From contig NZ_NKUI01000103.1 of NCBI RefSeq assembly GCF_014845115.1, positions 1-35,260 of the forward strand: a stretch of 35,260 bases of DNA, read 5' to 3'. This document shows positions 1 to 9,107 of this stretch, in pieces. The notes under the pieces were generated by a model. It was not told the origin of the DNA. It saw only the letters and a program-made list of their open reading frames with translations, and made no database searches. The stretch's first letter is position 1, and every line of letters starts with the position of its first letter. The DNA comes from Methylorubrum zatmanii. Lineage in GTDB: Bacteria; Pseudomonadota; Alphaproteobacteria; Rhizobiales; Beijerinckiaceae. Position numbers and translations under genes: made by a program.

Positions 1-1405
1 GGCGGAGGCCGCCATGCTCGGCGGTCTGGTGCAGGCGCCCTCCCGGCTCGCGCCCAACCGCAACCTGAAGGCGGCGCAGGCGCGCGCCGTCCAAGTGCTC
101 GCGGCCATGGAGGAGCTCGGTTTCGCCAAGCCGGCGGATGTGAAGCTCGCCCTCGCCCAGCCGGCGCGGCCCGCCTCGACCCGCGGCGGCGGCTCGCCGA
201 ACTATGTCGCCGACCTCGTGATGGATGTGCTCGACGACTTCCTGCCGAAATTCGACGAGGACATCGTCGTTTCCACCACCGTGGATGCCGGCTTCCAGGC
301 GGCGGCCGAGAAGGCCCTCACCGACGAGCTGAACGCGAAGGGCGCCCGCTACAACGTCGCCCAGGGCGCGCTCGTCTCCATGCGGCCGGACGGGGCGATC
401 CGGGCGCTGGTGGGCGGACGCGATTACGCCCAGAGCCAGTTCAACCGCGCCACCACCGCCAAGCGCCAGCCGGGCTCGGCCTTCAAGCCCTTCGTCTACC
501 TCGCCGCCGTCGAGCGGGGCCTGACGCCCGACACCATGCGCGAGGATGCGCCGGTGCGCATCGGCAACTGGGCGCCGGAGAACTACTCCCATAATTATCG
601 CGGCGCGGTGTCCCTGCGCGAGGCCCTGGCGCTCTCGCTGAACACGGTGGCGGTGAAGCTCGGTCAGGAGGTCGGCCCGAAAGCGGTGGCGCAGACCGCC
701 CAGCGGCTCGGCATCTCCTCCCCGCTCCAGGCCAATGGCTCGATCGCGCTCGGCACCTCGGAGGTGACGCCGCTCGAACTGGTCGGCGCCTATTGCGCCT
801 TCGCCAATGGCGGAACCGGGGTGATCCCTTACGTCATCGCCAACATCAAGAGCGCCACCGGCACGGTTCTCTACAAGCGCGGCGAGGGCGGGCTCGGCCG
901 GGTGATCGACCCGAATGCGGTCGGGATGATGAACGCCATGATGCACGACGTGTTCACCATGGGCACGGCGCGCAAGGCGGACATTCCCGGCTGGGAACTG
1001 GCGGGCAAGACCGGCACCAGCCAGGATTTCCGCGACGCGTGGTTCGTCGGCTATTCCGGCAGCCTCGTGACCGGAATCTGGCTCGGCAACGACGATGGCG
1101 AGCCCACCAAGAAGGCCTCGGGCGGCAACCTGCCGGCGGATATCTGGAAGGCCTACATGACGACGGCCCTGAAGGGCGAGAAGCCGGTCGGCCTGCCGGG
1201 CATGAATCGCTGGCGCGCTCCCAGGCCCGAGGCGCCCGCCGAGCCGCGCGACAGCGGCCCCGGCGGCCTGATTGGGGCGCTGCTCGGCGAGCCGGAGCAG
1301 ACGGCCTCCGCCCTCCCCCCGCGGCCCGTGCCCGGCGCGCGGGAACGGGGCCCGAGCCGGGACGACCGCAACTTCCTGGAGAAGCTGTTCGGCGTCGGCG
1401 AGTAG
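1..1405 (+). CDS. Class A penicillin-binding protein (PBP1A family), 5'-truncated by the window edge
   Basis: Bifunctional peptidoglycan glycosyltransferase/transpeptidase that polymerises and cross-links cell-wall peptidoglycan in the periplasm. The frame is open from the first bases, and the residues before the first Met (AEAAMLGGLVQAPSRLAPNR) match the end of the GT51 glycosyltransferase domain, so the true start lies upstream of the window. The transpeptidase domain shows all three penicillin-binding motifs in order: SxxK (SAFK, near base 478), SxN (SLN, near base 637) and KTGT (near base 1006). A Pro/Arg-rich low-complexity tail follows, rich in PRPEAPAEPRD-type sequence and ending LEKLFGVGE. 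The family assignment is firm from the motifs. The paralogue name (mrcA, pbpC and others) cannot be decided from the C-terminal part alone. Confidence 0.95.
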   Translation, partial: AEAAMLGGLVQAPSRLAPNRNLKAAQARAVQVLAAMEELGFAKPADVKLALAQPARPASTRGGGSPNYVADLVMDVLDDFLPKFDEDIVVSTTVDAGFQAAAEKALTDELNAKGARYNVAQGALVSMRPDGAIRALVGGRDYAQSQFNRATTAKRQPGSAFKPFVYLAAVERGLTPDTMREDAPVRIGNWAPENYSHNYRGAVSLREALALSLNTVAVKLGQEVGPKAVAQTAQRLGISSPLQANGSIALGTSEVTPLELVGAYCAFANGGTGVIPYVIANIKSATGTVLYKRGEGGLGRVIDPNAVGMMNAMMHDVFTMGTARKADIPGWELAGKTGTSQDFRDAWFVGYSGSLVTGIWLGNDDGEPTKKASGGNLPADIWKAYMTTALKGEKPVGLPGMNRWRAPRPEAPAEPRDSGPGGLIGALLGEPEQTASALPPRPVPGARERGPSRDDRNFLEKLFGVGE

Positions 1406-1422
1406 CCGGTTTCCGAAAATAC

Positions 1423-1452
1423 CCGGCGGGCTGGGGTAGAGCGTCCCGCCGG
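1423..1452. terminator. Possible hairpin after the PBP gene
   Basis: A perfect 8-bp GC-rich inverted repeat, CCGGCGGG / CCCGCCGG, with a 14-nt loop lies 18 bases after the PBP stop codon. Flanking GGTTTCC and GGAAACGG could extend pairing weakly. There is no T-run on the plus strand, so intrinsic termination is uncertain. The rest of 1406-1663 shows no gene. Confidence 0.35.
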
Positions 1453-1663
1453 AAACGGTCGAGCGGTTTCGTGAACGGCGCGAAGCCTGCATGCGGCAGG
1501 GCGCCACATTCGCGCCACGTTGCGGGCATGAGCCTGCGGCATCCCGGCCGCCGAGAGAGGGAGCCCGCGTGTCGACCCGTCTGCCCGATCCCCATCCGCA
1601 AGGCCTCCGGGCCGTGTATGGGACGGGCGCTACCTCGCCCGCCGGTGATCGGAGCCGAATCTG

Positions 1664-2731
1664 ATGCTGCCGCACCATCGCTGGTTCTGGCTCCTGATCC
1701 TGCTCGCTGCGGGCGGGGCCGGGCTTCTCTACAACGTCATCTTCGCGGGCGGGCAAACCCCGGCGGCGGGCTTCACCTACGGTCTCTGCGTGGGCATCGC
1801 TGCCCTCGCCTTCGATCGCGGCGTGCTGCTCGCCGGGGTCCAGTCGCGGATCCGGCGCCTGCCGGCCGGACTCTACGTCGTCGCGGCGGAACTCTCCTAC
1901 GTGGCGATGATCGTCGTCGGGACTGCGCTCGGCGGCTTCGTCGTCTGGCTGCTCGGCCTGACCCAGGACAGCTTGTCGGAAGCGGTGCGCACCACGCCGC
2001 GGGTGCTGGCCTACGCGCTGGCGGTCTCGGCGCTGCTCGTCTTCGTGATCCGCATGCGCGACCTGATCGGCGGCGAGGTGTTCATCAACTTCCTCGTCGG
2101 GCGCTATCACCGCCCGGTCGAGGAAGAGCGGATCTTCCTGTTCCTCGACGTGGTGGGTTCCACCGCCTTCGCCGAGAACCACGGGGATCTGCGGGCGCAG
2201 GAATACCTGAGCGCCGTCTTCGCCACCCTCGCCGAGCCCGTGCGCCGCTTCCACGGCTCGACCGACGATTATATCGGCGACCTGGCCATGATCACTTGGC
2301 CGATGGAGCGCGGCCTGAAGGATGCGCGCTGCGTCGAGTGCCTCTTCGCCGTGCGCGCGCGCATCGAGGCGGAGGCGGAGGCCTGGGAGGCTCGCTTCGG
2401 CACAGTGCCGCGCCTGCGGGCAGGCATTCACGGTGGCCCGGTGGTGACGGCGGAAGTCGGGGTCGACCGGCACAAGATCGCCTATTTCGGCGATGCGGTG
2501 AACGTGGTCGCCCGGGTCGAGGCCCTGTGCCGGCCCCTCGGAGTCGACACCCTGATTTCCGAGGATCTGCTGTCGCGCCTGCCGCGCCTGCCCGAGGGCG
2601 TCACCGTCCGCCCGCTCGGCACCCATGCCCTGCGCGGCCGGGGGCAGCCCCTCTCGGTGGCCACCCTCGAACGCCAGCCGGCGGCATCCCTGTCCCAGGA
2701 CGTGCCGCCTCGGCTGGCCGTCGCACCTTAG
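1664..2731 (+). CDS. Membrane-anchored class III adenylate/guanylate cyclase
   Basis: Predicted nucleotide cyclase, 355 residues. The N-terminal ~135 residues hold about four hydrophobic segments (roughly 7-28, 37-55, 72-100, 114-130). The class III catalytic domain follows at about 155-320. The metal-binding Asp pair is present (D162 in FLDVVGS and D206 in YIGD), as are the transition-state Asn/Arg (N280 and R284 in VNVVAR). The two positions that normally read the base carry other residues: D202 where Lys is usual and A273 where Asp or Thr is usual, judged by spacing to the Asp pair and the Asn. ATP or GTP preference therefore cannot be read off. The ATG at 1664 places a hydrophobic segment directly at the N-terminus. 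It stands alone between the PBP gene and a convergent MAPEG gene. Confidence 0.88.
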   Translation: MLPHHRWFWLLILLAAGGAGLLYNVIFAGGQTPAAGFTYGLCVGIAALAFDRGVLLAGVQSRIRRLPAGLYVVAAELSYVAMIVVGTALGGFVVWLLGLTQDSLSEAVRTTPRVLAYALAVSALLVFVIRMRDLIGGEVFINFLVGRYHRPVEEERIFLFLDVVGSTAFAENHGDLRAQEYLSAVFATLAEPVRRFHGSTDDYIGDLAMITWPMERGLKDARCVECLFAVRARIEAEAEAWEARFGTVPRLRAGIHGGPVVTAEVGVDRHKIAYFGDAVNVVARVEALCRPLGVDTLISEDLLSRLPRLPEGVTVRPLGTHALRGRGQPLSVATLERQPAASLSQDVPPRLAVAP

Positions 2732-2764
2732 GGCGCTTTCCGGCGTCGTGATGCAGGTCGCCGC

Positions 2765-3163
2765 TCAGCCGGCCCGAAGCAGCAGCAGGATCGCCGCGAT
2801 CGTCATGACGATCAGGGTCGCGAGAATGCCGCCGCCGCGGCAGGCGAACTGGCGCGGGGAGTTCGCCGGCGCGAGCATGCCGATCGGATGGAGGATGCGG
2901 GCGATCACCAGCACGATCAGCAGGCCCCGAACCCAACCATGCGATCCGCCGCCCGCCTCGTAGAGCGCGATCAGCAGCAGGGTGAGCGGCACATATTCCT
3001 GGAAATTGCCGTGGGAGCGGATGCGCCTCTGAAGCGAGTCCTGTCCGCCATCCCCGAACAGGACGCTGCCGCTGAGCCGTCCTCCGATCACCCAGCCGGA
3101 CAAGCCGGCATAGATCAGGCCCAGGATCGCTGCGTAGAAGGCTGTCGTCGTCGGAAACATCAC
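2765..3163 (-). CDS. MAPEG-family membrane protein
   Basis: A 132-residue integral membrane protein with about four hydrophobic segments. It carries the MAPEG signature region RIRSHGNFQEYVP (R..N..E pattern near residues 47-60). Eukaryotic relatives are glutathione-dependent microsomal enzymes; the role of short bacterial members is mostly unknown, and no substrate can be inferred here. The start is either GTG at 3163 or the adjacent ATG at 3160. A GGAG box lies about 9 bases before the GTG. It is convergent with the cyclase gene, with a 33-base gap. Confidence 0.8.
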   Translation of the reverse strand: MMFPTTTAFYAAILGLIYAGLSGWVIGGRLSGSVLFGDGGQDSLQRRIRSHGNFQEYVPLTLLLIALYEAGGGSHGWVRGLLIVLVIARILHPIGMLAPANSPRQFACRGGGILATLIVMTIAAILLLLRAG

Positions 3164-3526
3164 AGCGAAGAACTCCGGTGAAGCGTCGGTTCAGGGGTTG
3201 ACGCGGAGGGCGGACACGGCGTCGCCCGCGTGAGGGGCGAATGTCGTCGGCGCTTCGCACAAGAGGATTATGCGCGCCTTGTTCCGCCCTACACGCAATT
3301 GGGAACCGTGATCCCACTCGATCCGCCGGCCTCATGTTCCTCCGCTTGATCCCTTCGGAATGGCGGATGGCGTCGTCGCTCGGACGCCGCGCGGGTTCGC
3401 CGATCCTACACCGGTCCAGGGCATCCTTCACCACGCTGGAACTTATAGACCGTCAGATGTTGCGGTCAGGCTTTGCAATCGGGCATGCGGACCGGGCTGA
3501 ACCGCGACGCGGCGGTGTGAGAGGGG
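3164..3526. other. Intergenic stretch with no supported gene
   Basis: About 360 bases lie between the divergently oriented MAPEG and ParA-like genes. Short open frames here lack ribosome sites or protein-like composition. It presumably holds both promoters, but I cannot point to a convincing -35/-10 pair. No tRNA-like fold or repeat was seen. Confidence 0.5.
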
Positions 3527-4432
3527 GTGCAGGTGGATGGCAAGCTGATCGCGGTGGCCAATATGAAGGGCGGCGTCGGCAAGACCACGACCGTGGTCAT
3601 GCTCGCCGAGGCCTTCGCTGCGGATGGGGCTCGGGTTCTGGTGATCGATCTCGATCCGCAGGCGAGCGTGTCCGTCTGTCTGGCGGGCGACCGGCTGCTG
3701 GGTGAGATGATCGCCCGCGGGCGCACCCTTGAGGCCTATCTCGCGCTCAAGCTCATCACCCGCCACAAGCCGGACCTGCGGGCCCGCATCCAGCCCGGCA
3801 TCAGCCTGACCATCCACAAGAATGCGCCGCTCTCGCTCTCGCTGCTCCCCTCCGGCCCGCATCTGCGCCTCGTGGAGCGCGAGATCCTGTACGAGCTGAC
3901 CGAGCGGAAATTCTCGATGCACGCCATCGAGGACAGGCTGTGGACGATCTTTCAGGACGATTTCGTGCCGCTGGCCAAGAGCTACGACTACGTCTTCTTC
4001 GATTGTGCGCCGGGCATCTCGCCGATGACCGAGGTGGCGGTGCGCGCCTCCGACCTCGTCCTCGTCACCTCGATCCCGGATTTCCTGTCCACTTACGGGC
4101 TCAACGCTTTCGTCGAGACGATCTGGCGGCGCTCCAGCCGGCAGGCGAGCCAGATCGCCCCGAAGAGCGCGCCGCACGTCCTCGTCACCCGCTTCCAGGC
4201 CCAGGTCCGGCAGCATCAGCAGACCTTGGCTCGCCTTCAGGCGGAAGCGGAGGCCGAGGATGCCGGCTTCAAGCTTCTCGAAACCCGTATCCCGCAGGCG
4301 GCGGCCCTGGCCGACGCGCTGGTTCCCAGCCCCGGCGCGCCACCGACCTTTTCCGCCAAATACGGCGCCCATGTTCCGAGTGTGTTGATTCCCCTCGTCG
4401 CGGAAGTGAAGGACATCCTCCATGGCTCTTGA
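3527..4432 (+). CDS. ParA/MinD-like P-loop ATPase
   Basis: A 301-residue ATPase of the ParA superfamily. The deviant Walker A motif KGGVGKTT is at about residues 14-21, the second-strand signature VIDLDPQAS follows at about 41-49, and the Walker B-like DYVFFDCAPG lies near residue 160. An insertion of about 90 residues separates the switch I region from Walker B, making this longer than minimal ParA proteins. Such ATPases position chromosomes, plasmids or protein clusters; the cargo here is unknown. The start is GTG at 3527 behind GAGAGGGG; a second in-frame GTG at 3533 is possible. The gene overlaps the next one by 11 bases, so the two are probably translationally coupled. No parB, parS or replication gene is nearby, which argues against a plasmid partition locus. 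Confidence 0.88.
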   Translation: MQVDGKLIAVANMKGGVGKTTTVVMLAEAFAADGARVLVIDLDPQASVSVCLAGDRLLGEMIARGRTLEAYLALKLITRHKPDLRARIQPGISLTIHKNAPLSLSLLPSGPHLRLVEREILYELTERKFSMHAIEDRLWTIFQDDFVPLAKSYDYVFFDCAPGISPMTEVAVRASDLVLVTSIPDFLSTYGLNAFVETIWRRSSRQASQIAPKSAPHVLVTRFQAQVRQHQQTLARLQAEAEAEDAGFKLLETRIPQAAALADALVPSPGAPPTFSAKYGAHVPSVLIPLVAEVKDILHGS

Positions 4433-4952
4433 TGTCGACGGCAACGCGGTGATGCAGGCGATTGCCTCCGCGCCGGAGGCGTTCCCCGACATCCGCGCCG
4501 AGATCCCCAGGGCGGCCCGCGCCCTGGTCGTGAAGCAGCTGAAGGCACGCAGCCTGCGCGTGGCGTCCCTGCGCCTCATCCGCGAGGTGCTCGGCACCGA
4601 GAGCTTCGCCCTGATCGCCGATGGCATGAGCGAGGGGGAGGTGAAGGGACTCGTGACCCGCCTCGATCCTCACCACCCTTCCCTGAAGACGGCGACACCG
4701 GGTTGGCACCGCCACCGCCTGGCCGCCCTGGCTGCGGGCGACGCCCCCTTCCGCAAGGGCGAGGAGCGCGTCGAGGCGGGATCGCAGCCGGTTCCGGCGG
4801 CCGAGGCGCAGCCGGAGCGCGCCCTCGGTAGCCGCCCCTTCGCCGCGATCTGGGACGGCAAGGATCACGATCCGCCCGCTGGCCGGGAGGACCGGGACAA
4901 GAAGGGGAAGTCCAAGAAGGACAAAGCCGAAAAGGCCAAGAAGAAGGGCTGA
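4422..4952 (+). CDS. Unknown protein coupled to the ParA-like ATPase, Lys-rich tail
   Basis: A 176-residue soluble protein I do not recognise. Residues 1-85 look helical (AARALVVKQLKARSLRVASL). The middle is Pro/Ala/Glu-rich and probably disordered. The last ~25 residues are very basic (repeated KKDKAEKAKKK). The ATG at 4422 lies inside the end of the upstream ATPase gene in another frame, an arrangement typical of coupled partners. By analogy with other ParA-type systems it could be the adaptor or cargo protein that stimulates or locates the ATPase, with the basic tail binding nucleic acid or membrane. That role is inference. Confidence 0.75.
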   Translation: MALDVDGNAVMQAIASAPEAFPDIRAEIPRAARALVVKQLKARSLRVASLRLIREVLGTESFALIADGMSEGEVKGLVTRLDPHHPSLKTATPGWHRHRLAALAAGDAPFRKGEERVEAGSQPVPAAEAQPERALGSRPFAAIWDGKDHDPPAGREDRDKKGKSKKDKAEKAKKKG

Positions 4953-4954
4953 TA

Positions 4955-5000
4955 CGGGATCCGCGCTGACGCTCGCGATGACCGAGCGCGGCAAATCCCG
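4955..5000. terminator. Imperfect hairpin between two convergent genes
   Basis: CGGGAT-CCGCGCT (4955-4967) pairs with AGCGCGG-(CAA)-ATCCCG (4985-5000) around a 17-nt loop, with a 3-base bulge. It sits just after the stop of the 176-residue gene and before the stop of the convergent 92-residue gene, where a bidirectional terminator would be expected. There is no T-run. Confidence 0.35.
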
Positions 5001-5059
5001 AGGCGATCGACCAGACACGGTATGAAGCGTCGACCTTCAGCGAGCGATCGGGCCGCGGC

Positions 5060-5338
5060 CTACCGCTCGTCCGGGAACAGGACCGCATAATCCTCTTCGA
5101 GGGCGGACAGCCGGCCTTGGCCTTCCAGTACGGCGACCCGGTGCTGGCGCACGACGCCGAGCAGGCCGTCGGCCATCTCCGCCTCGCCGCAGAGTCGCGC
5201 ACGATCCGAGATCCGGGACAGCTGCTCGGCCATCAGGCTGTCGATTCGGATCCCCTCCGTCAGCATCCGCATCAGGCTCAGCATGTCGTCGCGGGCGGGC
5301 AGGGATCGCTGGGGTCTCGGAGGTTCTCGGTCTGTCAC
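5060..5338 (-). CDS. Small unknown soluble protein
   Basis: A 92-residue protein with no recognised domain. It is charged and probably helical (about residues 18-85, MLSLMRMLTEGIRIDSLMAE), with no membrane segment or signal peptide. The start is GTG at 5338. Composition is protein-like and the gene is convergent with the ParA partner gene. The opposite strand offers only a frame antisense to groL. Confidence rests on coding-like composition and position rather than on homology. Confidence 0.6.
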   Translation of the reverse strand: MTDREPPRPQRSLPARDDMLSLMRMLTEGIRIDSLMAEQLSRISDRARLCGEAEMADGLLGVVRQHRVAVLEGQGRLSALEEDYAVLFPDER

Positions 5339-5496
5339 GGTGCTCGCAGAGATCTCGCCAACAACGCGGATCAGGCTGGCGGCACACTCTGTCGGCGGCT
5401 ACCGCATAGGATAGGAACGCCGCGCTTTTCCCTCGCGCGAGCCATGCATTCTCAGCTTGGCGCGGGATGCCTCTTCCCGCCGGGATCGCACAGACG

Positions 5497-5524
5497 AAAA
5501 AGGGGCCGCCTCGCGGCGACCCCT
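5497..5524 (-). terminator. Rho-independent terminator of groS-groL
   Basis: Read on the minus strand: AGGGGTCGCC, loop GCGA, GGCGGCCCCT, then a run of T residues before CGTCTG. This is a 10-bp stem with one G.U pair and a T-tract, placed 27 bases after the groL stop codon. It is the best intrinsic terminator in the window. Confidence 0.85.
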
Positions 5525-5551
5525 CTGCCATCTCTCGCTGGGAGCCTGGAC

Positions 5552-7569
<2,018 letters not shown>

Positions 7570-7642
7570 GAGCTGCCCTCTTGCTTCAGAATGGCGGTTG
7601 GTCTTCATGCGGCCGGGAACCGGCCGCGCTCCACCCTGTTTG

Positions 7643-7669
7643 TTAGCACTCCTAAGGAGTGAGTGCTAA
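7643..7669 (-). promoter_or_regulatory. CIRCE operator (HrcA binding site)
   Basis: A perfect match to the CIRCE inverted repeat TTAGCACTC-N9-GAGTGCTAA, located in the 5' untranslated region of groS. HrcA represses groESL through this element in many bacteria, and GroEL feeds back on HrcA activity. The 9-base spacer CTAAGGAGT creates a second smaller dyad, ACTCC-TAA-GGAGT (7648-7660), nested inside the operator. Confidence 0.97.
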
Positions 7670-7679
7670 CGACGGCCGC

Positions 7680-7708
7680 GAGATAGGCGCGCGCCGTTTG
7701 CGAGTCAA
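7680..7708 (-). promoter_or_regulatory. Sigma70-type promoter of groS-groL
   Basis: On the minus strand, TTGACT (7708-7703) and TATCTC (7685-7680) are separated by exactly 17 bases. The predicted transcription start falls just upstream of or at the CIRCE element, so repressor binding there would block initiation. Alphaproteobacteria often also drive groESL with RpoH; I do not see a clear separate RpoH site. Confidence 0.7.
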
Positions 7709-7785
7709 GGCGCAGCTTTTCCCAGGCTGCGGCGTTTCTGCACGAATTTTTCCAGCGATCCGAATACCGGGGAAAAGCCGTCCCG

Positions 7786-8790
7786 ATGATCAGCCTGCAC
7801 GGGCCGCAAGGGGCGGTCGATCACGGTGGCTCGGGGAGCGACGGGAGCCTGCCGGCGCAGACCGTCTGGATCGATCTGAACGATCCGACCGCCGAAGAGG
7901 CAGCGAAGGTCGAGCGGACGACGGGCATTCGCATCCCATCGCGGTCGGCTCTGAGCGAGGTCGAATCGTCGAGTCGCCTGCGCCGCAACCGGGACGGACT
8001 CTCGCTCTCGACGCCGATGGTCACCTTCGACCGTTCGGATTTCAGCCTCAAGCCCCTCGGCTTCCTGCTCACCGCCGATCATTTCGTGACCGTGCGCTAC
8101 CACGACATGCGGGCGTTCGCGGCGGTGCGCAAGCGTGTGGATGACGGGGACGGCGACGGCAGCACCAGCACGCGGATGTTCCTGCTGGTGGTCGAGGAGT
8201 TGGTCGACAACCTCGCCGACCTGCTGGAGGAGATGTCGGGCGACCTCGACAATCTGTCGACCCGCATCTTCGACTTCGATGCCGGCGCCCGGCCCGGCGC
8301 CCGCAAGGGCGACGCCACCGCCCCGAAGCGTCGCGACCTCGCGCTGCGCCGCCTTCTCCGTTCGGTCGGGCGCCACGGAAAATCGCTTGCCAAAGTCCGC
8401 GCGAGCCTGCTCGGCCTCGGGCGCATCACCGCCTTCGTCAAGAACGAGTGCGATCAGGCTCTCGGTGAGGACGACCTCCCCCGCTTCGACACCCTGGGGC
8501 AGGACATCGCCTCGCTCGACGAATTCGAGACCCGTCTCTCCGACACCGTCCAGTTCCTGCTCGACGCGACGCTCGGGCTCATCAACATCGAGCAGAACAA
8601 CGCCTTCCGCGTTCTCACCGTCGTGTCGGTGGTCGGCGTGCCGCCGACGCTGGTGGCCTCGATCTACGGCATGAACTTCAAGCACATGCCCGAACTCGAC
8701 TGGGCCTATGGCTATCCGTATGGACTCGCGCTGATCGCCGTCTCGGCCGTTTTGCCGCTCGTCTTCTTCCGTGTGAAGGGGTGGCTGTGA
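7786..8790 (+). CDS. CorA-family divalent metal ion transporter
   Basis: A 334-residue inner-membrane channel/transporter, probably for Mg2+ (some members move Zn2+, Co2+ or Ni2+). A long soluble, helix-rich N-terminal domain (about 1-270) is followed by two C-terminal transmembrane helices. The selectivity motif YGMNF sits at about residues 293-297, directly before MPEL, which is the standard CorA loop. The protein ends soon after the second helix in a basic stub (FFRVKGWL), as usual. The start at ATG 7786 gives the full-length family protein. It is divergent from groS. Confidence 0.93.
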   Translation: MISLHGPQGAVDHGGSGSDGSLPAQTVWIDLNDPTAEEAAKVERTTGIRIPSRSALSEVESSSRLRRNRDGLSLSTPMVTFDRSDFSLKPLGFLLTADHFVTVRYHDMRAFAAVRKRVDDGDGDGSTSTRMFLLVVEELVDNLADLLEEMSGDLDNLSTRIFDFDAGARPGARKGDATAPKRRDLALRRLLRSVGRHGKSLAKVRASLLGLGRITAFVKNECDQALGEDDLPRFDTLGQDIASLDEFETRLSDTVQFLLDATLGLINIEQNNAFRVLTVVSVVGVPPTLVASIYGMNFKHMPELDWAYGYPYGLALIAVSAVLPLVFFRVKGWL

Positions 8791-9107
8791 GGTTGGGGAG
8801 GCATCAGATCGCGACGAATGCGCAGAGCATTCAGTTGAGGTATTTCTTAAATTATTTGACGGTCGTTTTGCGCGATCTCGAGTTGAATTGTTGTAAATAT
8901 TTCCAAAAATTTCTAAGAATTTGCGCTAGGCATATTGAAATAAAATCTATAACAACAGGTGTTTATTGAGTTATTTTCGGCATTCATTGGTCCTGGCCAC
9001 TCGATCCGGGTGCTTGCAATCGTCCGATAACAATCTAGAGTTCGATAATCAAATCCTTTCGAGTGCTGATTCTGGCTTGGATCGTATTTCGGGCGGAGGG
9101 TCGAACG
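8791..9107. other. AT-rich leader upstream of the lysis-type fusion gene
   Basis: About 315 bases with base composition strikingly unlike the rest of the window, richest in A/T at about 8840-8970 (for example TAAATATTTCCAAAAATTTC). No convincing gene: open frames here have no ribosome site and begin inside corA. It contains several TATAAC- or TTGAAA-like strings and a short dyad TTCTAAGAA, but no properly spaced promoter that I would defend. It could be a promoter/regulatory leader or the edge of imported DNA. Confidence 0.6.

Noticed and set aside
3527..4952. Plasmid partition (parAB) locus
   Set aside because: The second gene is not ParB-like, no parS-type repeats or replication genes are seen, and the flanks are chromosomal housekeeping genes.
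8781..8969. 62-codon frame running from the end of corA into the AT-rich leader
   Set aside because: Its start lies inside corA with no ribosome site, and the residues reflect AT-rich non-coding DNA.
9063..9107. Upstream GTG start for the lysis-type fusion protein
   Set aside because: It has no good ribosome site, whereas ATG 9108 has GGAGGG seven bases upstream.
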